From the NCBI GenBank assembly GCA_964536835.1, contig CAZIAZ010000001.1, positions 62,001 to 126,000 of the forward strand: a stretch of DNA of 64,000 nucleotides, read 5' to 3'. This document shows, piece by piece, positions 52,721-61,520 of the stretch; position 1 is the first letter of the stretch, and each line of letters opens with the position of its first letter. This DNA comes from DAONFI01 sp035403485 (GTDB lineage Bacteria; Planctomycetota; Phycisphaerae; SM23-33). The position numbers and the translations under genes are program-made. Below the pieces are notes generated by a model, which did no database searches, was not told the DNA's origin, and saw only the letters and a program-made list of their open reading frames with translations.

Positions 52721-52750
52721 AAAAAAGCCCCGAATTAACGGGGCTTTTTT
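52721..52750. terminator. Bidirectional terminator between permease and M42 peptidase genes
   Basis: AAAGCCCCG and CGGGGCTTT form a 9-bp stem flanked by A- and T-runs, so it can serve both convergent genes. Confidence 0.9.
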
Positions 52751-52775
52751 GATTATTCAGAGTGGTTCGCAACTG

Positions 52776-53855
52776 TCAGACCTTGACTTTGAATTTTTCA
52801 CCTTTCTTGACATCGATGACGAACGCAGCCAGCCAATCTGCCGTTTTTTGCAAATCGCGTAAATCCATCATCTCAATCGTAGAGTGCATATATCGCGTCG
52901 GCGGCGAAACTATCGCCGACGGCGTACCGCCATTTTTCGTCCACATCACCATCGCATCCGTTCCGCCGGTTTTCGAAAAAATCTCTGTCTGTAATTCGAT
53001 TTTCTTCCTTGCTGCCACCTTCTTAAGCCGGTCTATCAGTACAGGATGATTTTCTCTGCCGACGGTATACGTCGGCCCGCCGCCAAGTTTCACTTCGCCG
53101 TGAAGTTTTACATCTATACCTGGCGTATCGGTAGCGTGGGTCACGTCAACGGCAATAGCGGCGTCCGGCTTGACGTTCATGACGTTCATCTGAGCGCCAT
53201 TGCAGCCTGTCTCTTCCTGAATGCTGCTGCACGCATAAAGGGTGCAGTTGAGTTTGTCGCGGCTGACGGAGGCTATACGCAAAACCTCAGCCGCAACCCA
53301 GCAGCCAATACGGTTATCAAGGGCACGTGAAACGGCGATGTTCTCATCAAGCATCTCAAAGCTGTCCACGAATGTTATCGGATCGCCCAATGAAACTTTT
53401 CTCTTTGCTTCCTTGGCGTCCTTTGCGCCGATATCAATAAACAGCTCGTGCATCTTCGGAGATTTCTGTTCCTGGTCTTTGGGTATAAGGTGTATCGCGG
53501 TCGCGCCAACCACGCCGCGAACTATTCCCTTGCCGGTATGTATGTTCACGCGTTTGGAACGAATGAGCGCTGGATCAACGCCGCCAATGCTCTGGAAATA
53601 AATAAACCCCTTGTCGTCGATATATTTAATCATGAGGCCGACTTCATCAATATGGCCGTCGACTAAAATTTTGGTATCCGCGCCAGGATTGAGCACTGCC
53701 ACAGCATTGCCATAATTGTCGGTATGCACTTCGTCGGCAAATTTACGGACATAGTCACACCAGATTTTTTGCGTGGATGCTTCAAAACCGCTCGGCGAAC
53801 AGCTTGTTAAAAGCGATTCAAGAAATTTGAACGATTCCGCTTTCATTGATTTCAT
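52776..53855 (-). CDS. M42-family metallo-aminopeptidase
   Basis: The 359 aa protein has the two-metal site of M42 peptidases/endoglucanases: His68 and Asp70 (DGHIDEVG), Asp180 (ALDNRIG), catalytic and ligand Glu214/Glu215 (QEETGCNGA), Asp237 (VDVTHA) and a His near the C-terminus (RYMHSTIEM). Such enzymes form cytoplasmic tetrahedral dodecamers that trim short peptides. The length is normal for the family. It is apparently monocistronic, ended by the shared terminator. Confidence 0.92.
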   Translation of the reverse strand: MKSMKAESFKFLESLLTSCSPSGFEASTQKIWCDYVRKFADEVHTDNYGNAVAVLNPGADTKILVDGHIDEVGLMIKYIDDKGFIYFQSIGGVDPALIRSKRVNIHTGKGIVRGVVGATAIHLIPKDQEQKSPKMHELFIDIGAKDAKEAKRKVSLGDPITFVDSFEMLDENIAVSRALDNRIGCWVAAEVLRIASVSRDKLNCTLYACSSIQEETGCNGAQMNVMNVKPDAAIAVDVTHATDTPGIDVKLHGEVKLGGGPTYTVGRENHPVLIDRLKKVAARKKIELQTEIFSKTGGTDAMVMWTKNGGTPSAIVSPPTRYMHSTIEMMDLRDLQKTADWLAAFVIDVKKGEKFKVKV

Positions 53856-53893
53856 ATTAACGCTCCATTATATGTCCGGCGGCAACCATTATG

Positions 53894-55495
53894 CTACATT
53901 GCAGGTTCGACTTCAGTATTGTCATCGGATACACTTTTCTTGCAGCCGGCATGCTGTGCTTCCAGTTCACGGTTGACTTTCGGGGCTTTCATGGCTTTTG
54001 AGGTCATAGCTGCAACATAGAAAAAACCGAAGGCAAACATCAGCAGGAACGGCCCCGTCAGCAGCGCAGCCTGCCAGTTGAGCACACAGCAGCACAGGCA
54101 AAGCATCATGTACAGGCCCATGATGAATTCAACAACCATCAGCCGCATTTGCGACGACGATTTATTTTTGCATGATTTTTCTTCCGTTTTGTCTGAATAT
54201 TCCTTCATGGAAGCACTGCCGTATTTCGGCGTACGAACGAACACGCTCTCCTTGCCGGCAATCGCCTCAAGAATCGCCTTCGTATTCGACACGCACAGCC
54301 CTACGCCAAGAGCAACCATATATGGAAAATAGATTACTGGTTTATACCATTTGCCACTAAGAGCCCACTGGCCCATGCAATAAAAAACCGAACCGGACAT
54401 GGTCGCGAGCACAAATATGCCTATATCTGCCAAGCCGCGAATGAACGTACCCGTTTTGAGCGGCAGAGTCTGGCTGAACATGGCCGGAAACATCAGCAAC
54501 ACCAACAGAAACATGAAGATGTGCAGACAGAAACCGGTCAGGTGAAAAAAGCATTCCGCTTTAACTTTCAGCGGCAGATTACTTTTCATCACAAGCGGCA
54601 GGAGTTTTATGCAACTTTGAGTGCCGCCCTTCGTCCAGCGGAACTGCTGAGCCTTGAATGCCATCATCTCCGGCGGAAGCTCAGCCGGACTCGTCTCGTT
54701 CGGCAGGAAGACAAACTTCCAGCCCTTCATCTGGGCACGATAACTCAAGTCAAGGTCTTCCGTAAGAGTATCATGCTGCCAGCCGCCGGCATCGTCTATA
54801 GCAGCACGACGCCATATGCCACCCGTGCCGTTAAAACTCATAAAACGGCCACTGCGATTGCGGCTTACATGCTCAATGGCAAAGTGGCCGTCAAGGAAAA
54901 TGGCTTGCGCCTCGGTAAGCAGGCTGCTGCCGCGGTTGATATGCTCCCAGCGGGTCTGCACAACACAAACTCTGGGGTCAGTGAAATAATCCATCGTATT
55001 ACGTAAAAAATCTTTCTTGGGAGTAAAGTCGGCATCAAAAATCGCGATAAATTCGCCTTTCGCCGTCTTCATGCCGTTCACAAGAGCACCGGCTTTGAAA
55101 CCTGTCCGGTCAGTGCGATGGATAAGTTCCACATCAAAACCCTGACGGCAAGCCTCGTCGACGGCTTTTGCGGCGATTTCCGTCGTATCATCTATGCTAT
55201 CGTCCAGCACCTGTATCTGAAGTTTGTCCTTCGGATAATCCAACTCGCACGTTTCGCGTATTATTCGTTGTGCCACAAAACGCTCATTAAACATCGGAAG
55301 CTGAACGGTCACCACCGGCATTTCGCCGAAGCGTGATGCCGGCTTGGGAGCTTTGTGCTTGTGTTTCCACCAGAGAAAAACAAGCGCGTATCGATGAAGC
55401 CCATATACGGACACCACCACCAGCAATACCGTATAAATCAATATAAACACGTTTTGAAGAACATCAGTCCAGGTTGTCATTTCCGCAATAGACAT
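53894..55495 (-). CDS. Processive family 2 glycosyltransferase (CelA/mannan synthase-like)
   Basis: The 533 aa membrane enzyme starts with one helix (about 13-35). The GT2 domain follows, with DDS at 98-100, DAD at 154-156, TED at 245-247 and QQFRW at 283-287, the D-D-D-QxxRW set of processive polysaccharide synthases. About four to six further helices follow, and a soluble acidic tail ends the protein. It lacks the PilZ domain of BcsA and is close in size to glucomannan-type synthases. The polysaccharide is unknown; no export partner is adjacent. Confidence 0.88.
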   Translation of the reverse strand: MSIAEMTTWTDVLQNVFILIYTVLLVVVSVYGLHRYALVFLWWKHKHKAPKPASRFGEMPVVTVQLPMFNERFVAQRIIRETCELDYPKDKLQIQVLDDSIDDTTEIAAKAVDEACRQGFDVELIHRTDRTGFKAGALVNGMKTAKGEFIAIFDADFTPKKDFLRNTMDYFTDPRVCVVQTRWEHINRGSSLLTEAQAIFLDGHFAIEHVSRNRSGRFMSFNGTGGIWRRAAIDDAGGWQHDTLTEDLDLSYRAQMKGWKFVFLPNETSPAELPPEMMAFKAQQFRWTKGGTQSCIKLLPLVMKSNLPLKVKAECFFHLTGFCLHIFMFLLVLLMFPAMFSQTLPLKTGTFIRGLADIGIFVLATMSGSVFYCMGQWALSGKWYKPVIYFPYMVALGVGLCVSNTKAILEAIAGKESVFVRTPKYGSASMKEYSDKTEEKSCKNKSSSQMRLMVVEFIMGLYMMLCLCCCVLNWQAALLTGPFLLMFAFGFFYVAAMTSKAMKAPKVNRELEAQHAGCKKSVSDDNTEVEPAM

Positions 55496-55603
55496 TTTAT
55501 TCCTTCTAACCGTATCCGGAAAGGTCCGGATTCTTTTTCAAAAACCTGAACCGCCGATTTCAAAGCCCCCATATTCAGGAAATCGGCGAATCGGACAATT
55601 CCA

Positions 55604-56110
55604 TTACTTACGTTTGATAGAGATTATTTCTACGGTCTCAACCGGCACATCGCCATGCATTCCATGATTGCCGGTTCGCACCTTTGCAATTTCATCCGCC
55701 ACATCCATGCCTTTGACTATCCTGCCGAAAACGCAGTATCCCCAGCCCTGCATATTCTGGCCGGTAAAATTCAAAAAATCATTATCAACAAGATTGATGA
55801 AAAACTGGCTCGATGCGCTATGAGGATTGGGGGTACGAGCCATTGCTATTGTGCCGCGTTCATTTTTAAGGCCGTTAGTCGCCTCGTTTTGTATCGGAGC
55901 ATTGGTGGGTTTCTGTTCCATTTCAGACGTAAACCCGCCGCCCTGTATCATGAAACCAGGAATGACGCGATGAAAAATCGTTCCGTCAAAAAAACCTTCA
56001 TCCACATAAGTTAAAAAATTATCCACGGTTTTCGGCGCTTTGACGTCATCGAGTTCGATTTCCATATCACCGCGATTTGTTTTTACTATTACGATTGTCG
56101 ATTCCGGCAT
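55604..56110 (-). CDS. Cyclophilin-type peptidyl-prolyl isomerase
   Basis: The 168 aa protein is a single cyclophilin domain with FDGTIFHRVIPGFMIQGGGF and the FINLVDNDFLNF segment. It isomerises Xaa-Pro bonds during folding. There is no signal peptide, so it is expected in the cytoplasm. The catalytic Arg in FHRV and the aromatic binding residues are present. The gene is followed closely by the GT2 gene on the same strand. Confidence 0.94.
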   Translation of the reverse strand: MPESTIVIVKTNRGDMEIELDDVKAPKTVDNFLTYVDEGFFDGTIFHRVIPGFMIQGGGFTSEMEQKPTNAPIQNEATNGLKNERGTIAMARTPNPHSASSQFFINLVDNDFLNFTGQNMQGWGYCVFGRIVKGMDVADEIAKVRTGNHGMHGDVPVETVEIISIKRK

Positions 56111-56169
56111 AAAAAATCCTTATTTTAGTATTTTGTAATTTTAACCTTTTTGCCGTCAGCCGGCAGTAA

Positions 56170-56601
56170 TTATTTCCCCGAAAGATGGCTTTTAATTTTA
56201 TCGGCAAATTCCTGCATCTTGCCATCCTGATATTTGCCCGCCGGCCAATCGAAGCGGAACTCACCGGCTGCACCATATCGCGGAATAATGTGAAAATGCA
56301 CATGCGGCACAAGCTGTCCTGCTATACGGCCATTGTTTTGAAGCACATTGAGGCCGGCACAACCCGTAGCAGTCTGAACCGCATTAACCAGTTTCGGCAG
56401 AACGGCTAACGTTTTTGCCGCTACTTCGGCGGGCACTTCATGAATCTTCTCGTAATGTTCCTTGCATATAAGAAGAACATGGCCCGGCGAAACAGGGCCT
56501 ATATCCATGAACGCCAGTGAATCATCATCCTCATATACTTTTGTCGACGGTATTTTGCCGGCAACTATCTTGCAGAAAATGCAGTTATCGTCTGTTTTCA
56601 T
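56170..56601 (-). CDS. HIT-family nucleotide hydrolase
   Basis: The 143 aa protein has the histidine triad HVHFH at 100-104 and the N-terminal CIFCKIVAGKIP zinc-binding pair (Cys7, Cys10), as in HinT-like purine phosphoramidases. The ATG at 56601 was chosen because AAGGAG lies just before it and it gives the conserved N-terminus. The longer frame to 56772 would read through a palindromic repeat. It precedes the cyclophilin gene by 59 bases. Confidence 0.93.
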   Translation of the reverse strand: MKTDDNCIFCKIVAGKIPSTKVYEDDDSLAFMDIGPVSPGHVLLICKEHYEKIHEVPAEVAAKTLAVLPKLVNAVQTATGCAGLNVLQNNGRIAGQLVPHVHFHIIPRYGAAGEFRFDWPAGKYQDGKMQEFADKIKSHLSGK

Positions 56602-56628
56602 GGCGGTTCTCCTTGCATATCGCGAATA

Positions 56629-56707
56629 TAGAGCAGTTTTCAAAATTATTTCCTTTCGAAAACCGCTCCAGAATGATTCTCGAAAGCAATTTTTTGAAAA
56701 CCACTCT
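56629..56707. repeat. 79-bp palindromic element with TA ends
   Basis: The element runs from TAGAGCAGTTTTCAAAA to GAAAACCACTCTA. The outer arms are inverted repeats with two mismatches over 16 bases, and an inner palindrome CTTTCGA..TCGAAAG sits near the centre. The ends resemble those of the elements at 14621 and 28361. It lies directly upstream of the HIT gene. Confidence 0.6.
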
Positions 56708-56716
56708 AATAGCGAA

Positions 56717-56749
56717 GGCCGCTGTCCTGTTTTTTTCGGGACAACGGCC
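56717..56749 (-). terminator. GC-rich hairpin after rplQ
   Basis: GGCCGttGTCC pairs with GGACagCGGCC around an A-rich loop (minus strand). It follows the last gene of the ribosomal region but has no strong T-run after it, so termination is tentative. Confidence 0.45.
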
Positions 56750-56873
56750 TGTTCGGTTTTTGCAGAATCCACCGCGTCTCACTTACACGGCTGGGCCATC
56801 AGCTCTATTATTCACCCTTTATATAACAGCAAAGATTAAATTATACATCCCAAATCCCTGAAATGGGAGAAAA

Positions 56874-57431
56874 TTACTCTGCGGTTTTTTCCGGTGCTTC
56901 CTCAGCCGCCTTTGCCGGCGCTGCAGAGGTTTTTCCGGCAACGGCAACATCAGCTGCGGCATAAAGTTTGCTCACACGGGCACGACGCTTCGTGTTGGCG
57001 GTATTTTTTTCGCGTTTTGCGCCTTCTTCTACAAGCTGCACTATCATCTGTACGCCGCCATCGCCTATCCGGCGGTCGGCAATGCGAACAAGGCGGGTAT
57101 AACCGCCCTGCCGCTGGGCATAACGCGGGGCTATTTCGCTAAAAAGTTTCTGAACCACGGTCTGTTCCGTAGGATCGCTGTCCTGCGTTTTGGGGTCGAC
57201 GGCATAGATATCGCGATCACGAAGCATCTGTATGACCTGCCGGCGGGCATGAAGCGTGCCCTGCTTGGCAATGGTTATGAGTTTTTCGGCGAAACTGCGC
57301 AATTCCTTGGCTTTTACCTCGGTGGTGCGGATAGCACCGTGTTCGAATAGCGATGCCGCCATGTTTCGCCTCATCGCCTTGCGGTGCGACGTGGTACGGC
57401 TTAATTGTTTTCCTGCTACACGGTGACGCAT
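56874..57431 (-). CDS. rplQ: 50S ribosomal protein L17 with C-terminal extension
   Basis: The 185 aa protein starts MRHRVAGKQLSRTTSHRKAM, the L17 signature, and the normal fold ends near residue 130. The remaining 50 or so residues are Ala/Lys/Glu-rich and low in complexity. Most bacterial L17 proteins have 115-130 residues. It closes the alpha operon but is separated from rpoA by 275 bases that contain a dispersed repeat. Confidence 0.95.
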   Translation of the reverse strand: MRHRVAGKQLSRTTSHRKAMRRNMAASLFEHGAIRTTEVKAKELRSFAEKLITIAKQGTLHARRQVIQMLRDRDIYAVDPKTQDSDPTEQTVVQKLFSEIAPRYAQRQGGYTRLVRIADRRIGDGGVQMIVQLVEEGAKREKNTANTKRRARVSKLYAAADVAVAGKTSAAPAKAAEEAPEKTAE

Positions 57432-57501
57432 TGTTACGTCCTCTTTCCTAATCTGGGCAACGGCTTTTCCCGTCGCGGTTTTTTATTTCTTTATTTTTTC
57501 T

Positions 57502-57662
57502 CTAGTAAAAACCGTAGTTTCATATTTATCAGGTTGTGGCTTGTCTGCCTTAGGGCGGATACTTTAAAAACATCTACGGTTTATAACAGTTTTTGAAAAG
57601 AATATTTTTAGGTAAATCTCTTTTAAAAACCGCCGAATTACTAAAGTCATATTAAAAACTTA
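57502..57662. repeat. Dispersed intergenic repeat, copy 2, between rpoA and rplQ
   Basis: The order of blocks is the same as in copy 1 at 4324-4440: a degenerate palindrome, TATCAGG..GGCTTGTC, GGGCGGATACTTT, CATCTACGGTTTA and the tail GAATTAC..CATATTAAAAACTTA. An extra 45-50 bases (about 57584-57628) interrupt the second palindrome. It contains no gene. Confidence 0.65.
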
Positions 57663-57706
57663 TTTCAGCCGCCGATTAAAACATCAACGGCTATCGGCAA
57701 TTAAAA

Positions 57707-58729
57707 TCATTCGCCTTCAGCAGCGACAGTGGCTTCCGGCTGGGGCAGTTCCACGTTCATGCCGAGCGAAAGTCCCAAATCAGCCAGCTTGCGTTTGATT
57801 TCACGCAATGACGTCTTGCCGAAGCTGCGGATTTTCAACAATTCCGATTCAGCCATTTTAACGAGTTGGCCGACGGTTTCGATTTGAGCCGATTCAAGAC
57901 AGTTGCTCGCACGAACTGAGAGTTCCAACTCCTGCACGCTCATGCCCAGCTTGCGGTTAAGTTCCTCATCGACTTCATTGCCGGTCTCAATCATGCCGCC
58001 TTCAGGAATCTGCTGGCCCATTTCGAAATACTGCACGAACGGGTTAAGATGTTTACGGAGAATCTTGCCCGATTCGACAAGAGCCATTTCCGGCGTAATA
58101 GTGCCGTTCGTCCAGATTTCCATTATGAGTTTGTCATAGTTGGTTTTCTGGCCGACACGGGTATCTTCCGTGCGATAACGGACGCGGGTCACCGGCGAGA
58201 AAAAGGCATCGACTTCTATAACGCCGAGTTCCTGCTCGCCGGCAGCAAGTTCTTCAGCCGGAACGTAACCGCGGCTGGTTTCGATGGTGAATTCGATGTC
58301 AAATTCGACGTCGTCCGTCAGCGTCGCAATCACCAGGTCTTTATTGATGATTTCGATAGATGAATCACACTCAATCATGCCGGCTGTTACAGCTCCTTTT
58401 TTGGAGCTTTTGAGCGTCATGGTCTTTGGTTCGCTGGTATACGACTTTATGACAAGTGTCTTGATATTCAGAATGATGTCGGCAATATCTTCCAGCACGC
58501 CCGGCAGTGTGGTGAATTCATGCGTAGCGCCCTTGATTTTCACTCTCGTGACGGCTGCGCCTTCCAGGCTGCTCAGAAGCACACGACGAAGGGAATTGCC
58601 CACGGTAATGCCGAAGCCGCGTTCAAACGGCTCGATTGCAAACTTTCCATAAGTAGGCGTCGACACTTCCTGATCGAGGACTACACGGGTCGGCAGTTCT
58701 AATCCACGCCAACGAATTCTCATTTTCAA
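57707..58729 (-). CDS. rpoA: DNA-directed RNA polymerase alpha subunit
   Basis: The 340 aa protein has the dimerisation domain (about 1-235; GNSLRRVLLSSLEGAAV) and the C-terminal DNA- and activator-binding domain (about 260-325; ELSVRASNCL..LLKIRSFGKTSLREIK). It is the platform for polymerase assembly. The length is normal. It follows rpsD by 137 bases in the usual alpha-operon order. Confidence 0.97.
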   Translation of the reverse strand: MKMRIRWRGLELPTRVVLDQEVSTPTYGKFAIEPFERGFGITVGNSLRRVLLSSLEGAAVTRVKIKGATHEFTTLPGVLEDIADIILNIKTLVIKSYTSEPKTMTLKSSKKGAVTAGMIECDSSIEIINKDLVIATLTDDVEFDIEFTIETSRGYVPAEELAAGEQELGVIEVDAFFSPVTRVRYRTEDTRVGQKTNYDKLIMEIWTNGTITPEMALVESGKILRKHLNPFVQYFEMGQQIPEGGMIETGNEVDEELNRKLGMSVQELELSVRASNCLESAQIETVGQLVKMAESELLKIRSFGKTSLREIKRKLADLGLSLGMNVELPQPEATVAAEGE

Positions 58730-58866
58730 CCTCCGTCCCTGTCGGGACTTTAGCGACCTTTTGCCTTAACGTCCGGCAGGTCTGGGTTAGCACCGGTCGG
58801 TTTATCAGGCACGGCACCGTGCCGCGGCCTATCTGCTCGTCCGGTGATTGCCTTTGCTGTGTTTTA

Positions 58867-59490
58867 TTAACGGCTGCAGAACTCGACGAGGAACTGGTCT
58901 TCGACGGGTATCATCACATCGTCCCTGGTGGGCAGGGCCACGACCTCGCCGGCAAGCTGGCTCATATCGAGGCTCAGCCAGTTTTGCAGACGCGGTTCGC
59001 CGAGCTCTTCAAGGCGGCTGCGAATGAGAGCCTTGGTTTTTTCAGACGGCTTGACCGAAATCTTGTCGCCCACATTTACCTGATAGCTAGGCACGTTGAC
59101 TTTTCGGCCATTGACGTAAATATGGCCGTGCACTATGGTCTGCCGTGCAGCAGGACGACTAGGCGCCATGCCGAGTTTGTAAATTACATTGTCCAGACGA
59201 CGCTCAAGAAGGCTGAGCATGATTGTGCCGGTGTTACCCTTGGTGTTTTCAGCCTTGACAAAGTAGTTCATGAACTGCTTGTCGCGTACGCCGTAATAGC
59301 GTTTCACTTTCTGCTTTTCGCGGAGTCGTACTCCGTAGTCGCTCAGTCGGCCTTTGCGCCAGTTATGCATGCCAGGCGGGGTCTGCATACGGCGTTCGCT
59401 TTTGCCGTTCAGGCTGCGGGCGCCTTTGAGCATCAGGTTAATGCCCTCACGGCGTGAAAGCCTGTCGGTAGGTCCTGTGTAACGTCCCAT
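58867..59490 (-). CDS. rpsD: 30S ribosomal protein S4
   Basis: The 207 aa protein initiates 16S assembly. It starts MGRYTGPTDRLSRREG and has the S4 RNA-binding domain (RLDNVIYKLGMAPSRPAARQ, VNGRKVNVPSYQVNVGD). The ATG at 59490 lies 8 bases after AGGAG; an upstream ATG at 59538 adds unrelated residues. No N-terminal zinc cysteines are seen, so this is the zinc-free form. Confidence 0.96.
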   Translation of the reverse strand: MGRYTGPTDRLSRREGINLMLKGARSLNGKSERRMQTPPGMHNWRKGRLSDYGVRLREKQKVKRYYGVRDKQFMNYFVKAENTKGNTGTIMLSLLERRLDNVIYKLGMAPSRPAARQTIVHGHIYVNGRKVNVPSYQVNVGDKISVKPSEKTKALIRSRLEELGEPRLQNWLSLDMSQLAGEVVALPTRDDVMIPVEDQFLVEFCSR

Positions 59491-59656
59491 CAAAAATCTC
59501 CTGAATTGCACCTGTTCGCCAGATGCGACGTTCAGCAACTACAAGATATGCCCGCACGGGTAAAATCCGGTTTTCCGGCACCCGTCGGGCGTGGCAATCA
59601 GCGGGATTCTGCTGAATAAATCCCGCAGCCGTTACTATAAATAAGCAAATCGCGTA

Positions 59657-60058
59657 TCAGACGCGACGTCTTTTGCGAGGGCGGCATCCGTTGTGCGGTA
59701 TCGGGGTTGTATCCTCGATGCTTAGCACTTTCAGGCCGGCTGCCTGTAGTGCCTGCACGGCACTTTCACGGCCGCTGCCAGGCCCCTTTACCTTGACTTC
59801 AACTTCAGTCATGCCGATTTTTTTGGCTTTATTGGCTGCCGATTCGCTGGCGCGGCTAGCAGCAAAAGGCGTACTCTTGCGAGAACCCTTGAACCCGCCA
59901 ACAGAACCTGCCGATTCTATGCATATCACGTCGCCGTTGAGATCGGTTATCGTCACCTGCGTGTTGTTGAACGTAGCCCGCACGTGAACTATGCCGCGCG
60001 CGACATGCTTCTTGACCTTCTTGGTAGTAGTAGCCGTAGCTTTCTGTGACTGAGCCAT
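59657..60058 (-). CDS. rpsK: 30S ribosomal protein S11
   Basis: The 133 aa protein has the conserved core GIVHVRATFNNTQVTITDLNG and the C-terminal DTTPIPHNGCRPRKRRRV typical of S11. A Lys/Thr-rich N-terminal tail of about 18 residues precedes the core. It follows rpsM by 3 bases, and its ribosome site is inside the rpsM end. Confidence 0.97.
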   Translation of the reverse strand: MAQSQKATATTTKKVKKHVARGIVHVRATFNNTQVTITDLNGDVICIESAGSVGGFKGSRKSTPFAASRASESAANKAKKIGMTEVEVKVKGPGSGRESAVQALQAAGLKVLSIEDTTPIPHNGCRPRKRRRV

Positions 60059-60061
60059 GGT

Positions 60062-60445
60062 TTATCGCATCTCCTTGACAGACTTCTTGCCTGCAACAGT
60101 TTTGCGCGGGCCCTTACGAGTACGCGCGTTTGTTTTCGTGCGTTGGCCGCGAACCGGAAGGCCGCGACGATGACGCAAACCGCGATAACAACCGATGGCT
60201 TTGAGACGCTGGATGTTCTGCGAAATTTCGCGACGGAGGTTACCCTCTATCGTATATTCGCCGGTCAACATCGCCGCCATCTCAGCCAGCTGGTCTTCTG
60301 TAAGATCCTTGGCGCGAACCTTGTCTTCAATGCCCATACGCGCGCATATGTCGCGGGCGAATTTGGGGCCTATCCCGTGGATATACCGCAAGGATATCCA
60401 TACGGGCTTGTCGTTCGGAATGTCTACACCTGCCAAACGTGGCAT
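60062..60445 (-). CDS. rpsM: 30S ribosomal protein S13
   Basis: The 127 aa protein starts MPRLAGVDIPNDKPVWISL and ends in the basic segment GLPVRGQRTKTNARTRKGPRKTV, the S13 signature. It binds the 30S head and contacts tRNA and the 50S subunit. GGAG precedes the ATG. It lies 30 bases after rpmJ. Confidence 0.97.
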   Translation of the reverse strand: MPRLAGVDIPNDKPVWISLRYIHGIGPKFARDICARMGIEDKVRAKDLTEDQLAEMAAMLTGEYTIEGNLRREISQNIQRLKAIGCYRGLRHRRGLPVRGQRTKTNARTRKGPRKTVAGKKSVKEMR

Positions 60446-60475
60446 AAGTATCTCCTAATGCTTGATTCCTGAATA

Positions 60476-60589
60476 TCAGCCTTGCCGCTGCTTATGCTTG
60501 GGATTCGTGCAGATTACCCGCACTACGCCCTTGCGTCTTATGACGCGGCAATTTTCACATATCCGTTTTACCGATGAACGAACTTTCAT
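60476..60589 (-). CDS. rpmJ: 50S ribosomal protein L36
   Basis: This 37 aa gene translates to MKVRSSVKRICENCRVIRRK and continues GVVRVICTNPKHKQRQG. The zinc ligands Cys11, Cys14, Cys27 and His32 are all present, so it is the zinc-binding form. It lies between map and rpsM. The usual infA does not fit in the about 100 bases upstream. Confidence 0.96.
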   Translation of the reverse strand: MKVRSSVKRICENCRVIRRKGVVRVICTNPKHKQRQG

Positions 60590-60692
60590 GTCAGCACCTG
60601 CATATCATGTCAAAAGTTCTGATTTACGTTCCTGATTTCTCGGGCTGCGCCGCCAACTCAACATCGGCTGCGAAACCGAAAACCGCTGCCGC

Positions 60693-61463
60693 CTATGCGG
60701 TCAGCACTCTTATTCCATTCTCGACGATAGCTATCGTATGCTCCCAGTGAGCACTGGGCTTGCGGTCGGCGGTGACGACTGTCCAGCCGTCGGGCAATAT
60801 CCGGCACGCCGGCACACCCATGTTCACCATCGGCTCGACAGCCAATACCATGCCGGGGCGGAATTTTATGTCCCGCAATTTAAGGCTGTGGGTCACGAAG
60901 TTCGGCACTTGCGGATCTTCGTGCATCGACTGTCCTATGCCGTGGCCGACGAAATCCTCTACCACGGAAAAGCCTTCGCCGCGAATGAACTCCTGCATCT
61001 TATACGCCACCTGACTCCAGGTTCGGGAAATCGGCATCAATTCTATCGCCAGTTCAAGGCTTTTTCGCGTAACTTCCACCAGCCGTACGTTTTCCGGCTC
61101 AACATTGCCGACGCAAAACGTTCTAGCCGCGTCGCCGCACCAGCCGTCTTTAAGTACGCCGAAATCTACGCTCACTATATCGCCATCACTTACGATGCGA
61201 GACTTCGACGGTATGCCATGGACGACCTCTTCGTTAATGGAAGCGCAGATATTGCCCGGAAACGGCCCACCCATGCCTGGAAATTTATAAAAAAGGCAGA
61301 CGGCGTCATGCTGTTTGCAAACGTTCTTTGCTTCTTCGTCAAGTTCTTTGGTTGTAATTCCCGGCGTTATTATTTCGCCGAGCCTGTCCAGAGTTTCGCG
61401 GACAATCTGGCCGGCCGCGTACATTTTTTCTATCTGGTCAGGATTTTTTATCTTTATCGCCAT
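60693..61463 (-). CDS. map: Methionine aminopeptidase (type I)
   Basis: The 256 aa enzyme removes the initiator methionine from new proteins. The two-metal site is present: VDFGVLKDGWCGDAART with the Asp pair, FVGHGIG with the His, VLAVEPM with the Glu and WEHTIAI with the last ligands. It is the short type Ia form. It lies between adk and rpmJ, as in many spc operons. Confidence 0.96.
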   Translation of the reverse strand: MAIKIKNPDQIEKMYAAGQIVRETLDRLGEIITPGITTKELDEEAKNVCKQHDAVCLFYKFPGMGGPFPGNICASINEEVVHGIPSKSRIVSDGDIVSVDFGVLKDGWCGDAARTFCVGNVEPENVRLVEVTRKSLELAIELMPISRTWSQVAYKMQEFIRGEGFSVVEDFVGHGIGQSMHEDPQVPNFVTHSLKLRDIKFRPGMVLAVEPMVNMGVPACRILPDGWTVVTADRKPSAHWEHTIAIVENGIRVLTA

Positions 61464-61520
61464 TTACCAAACTTTGGGTTTTTTATGCAAATTTTATGCA
61501 AAAACCCTTAAAAGGAGTCT

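Noticed and set aside
60590..60692. infA between map and rpmJ
   Set aside because: The gap is only about 100 bases, too short for the roughly 72-codon gene.
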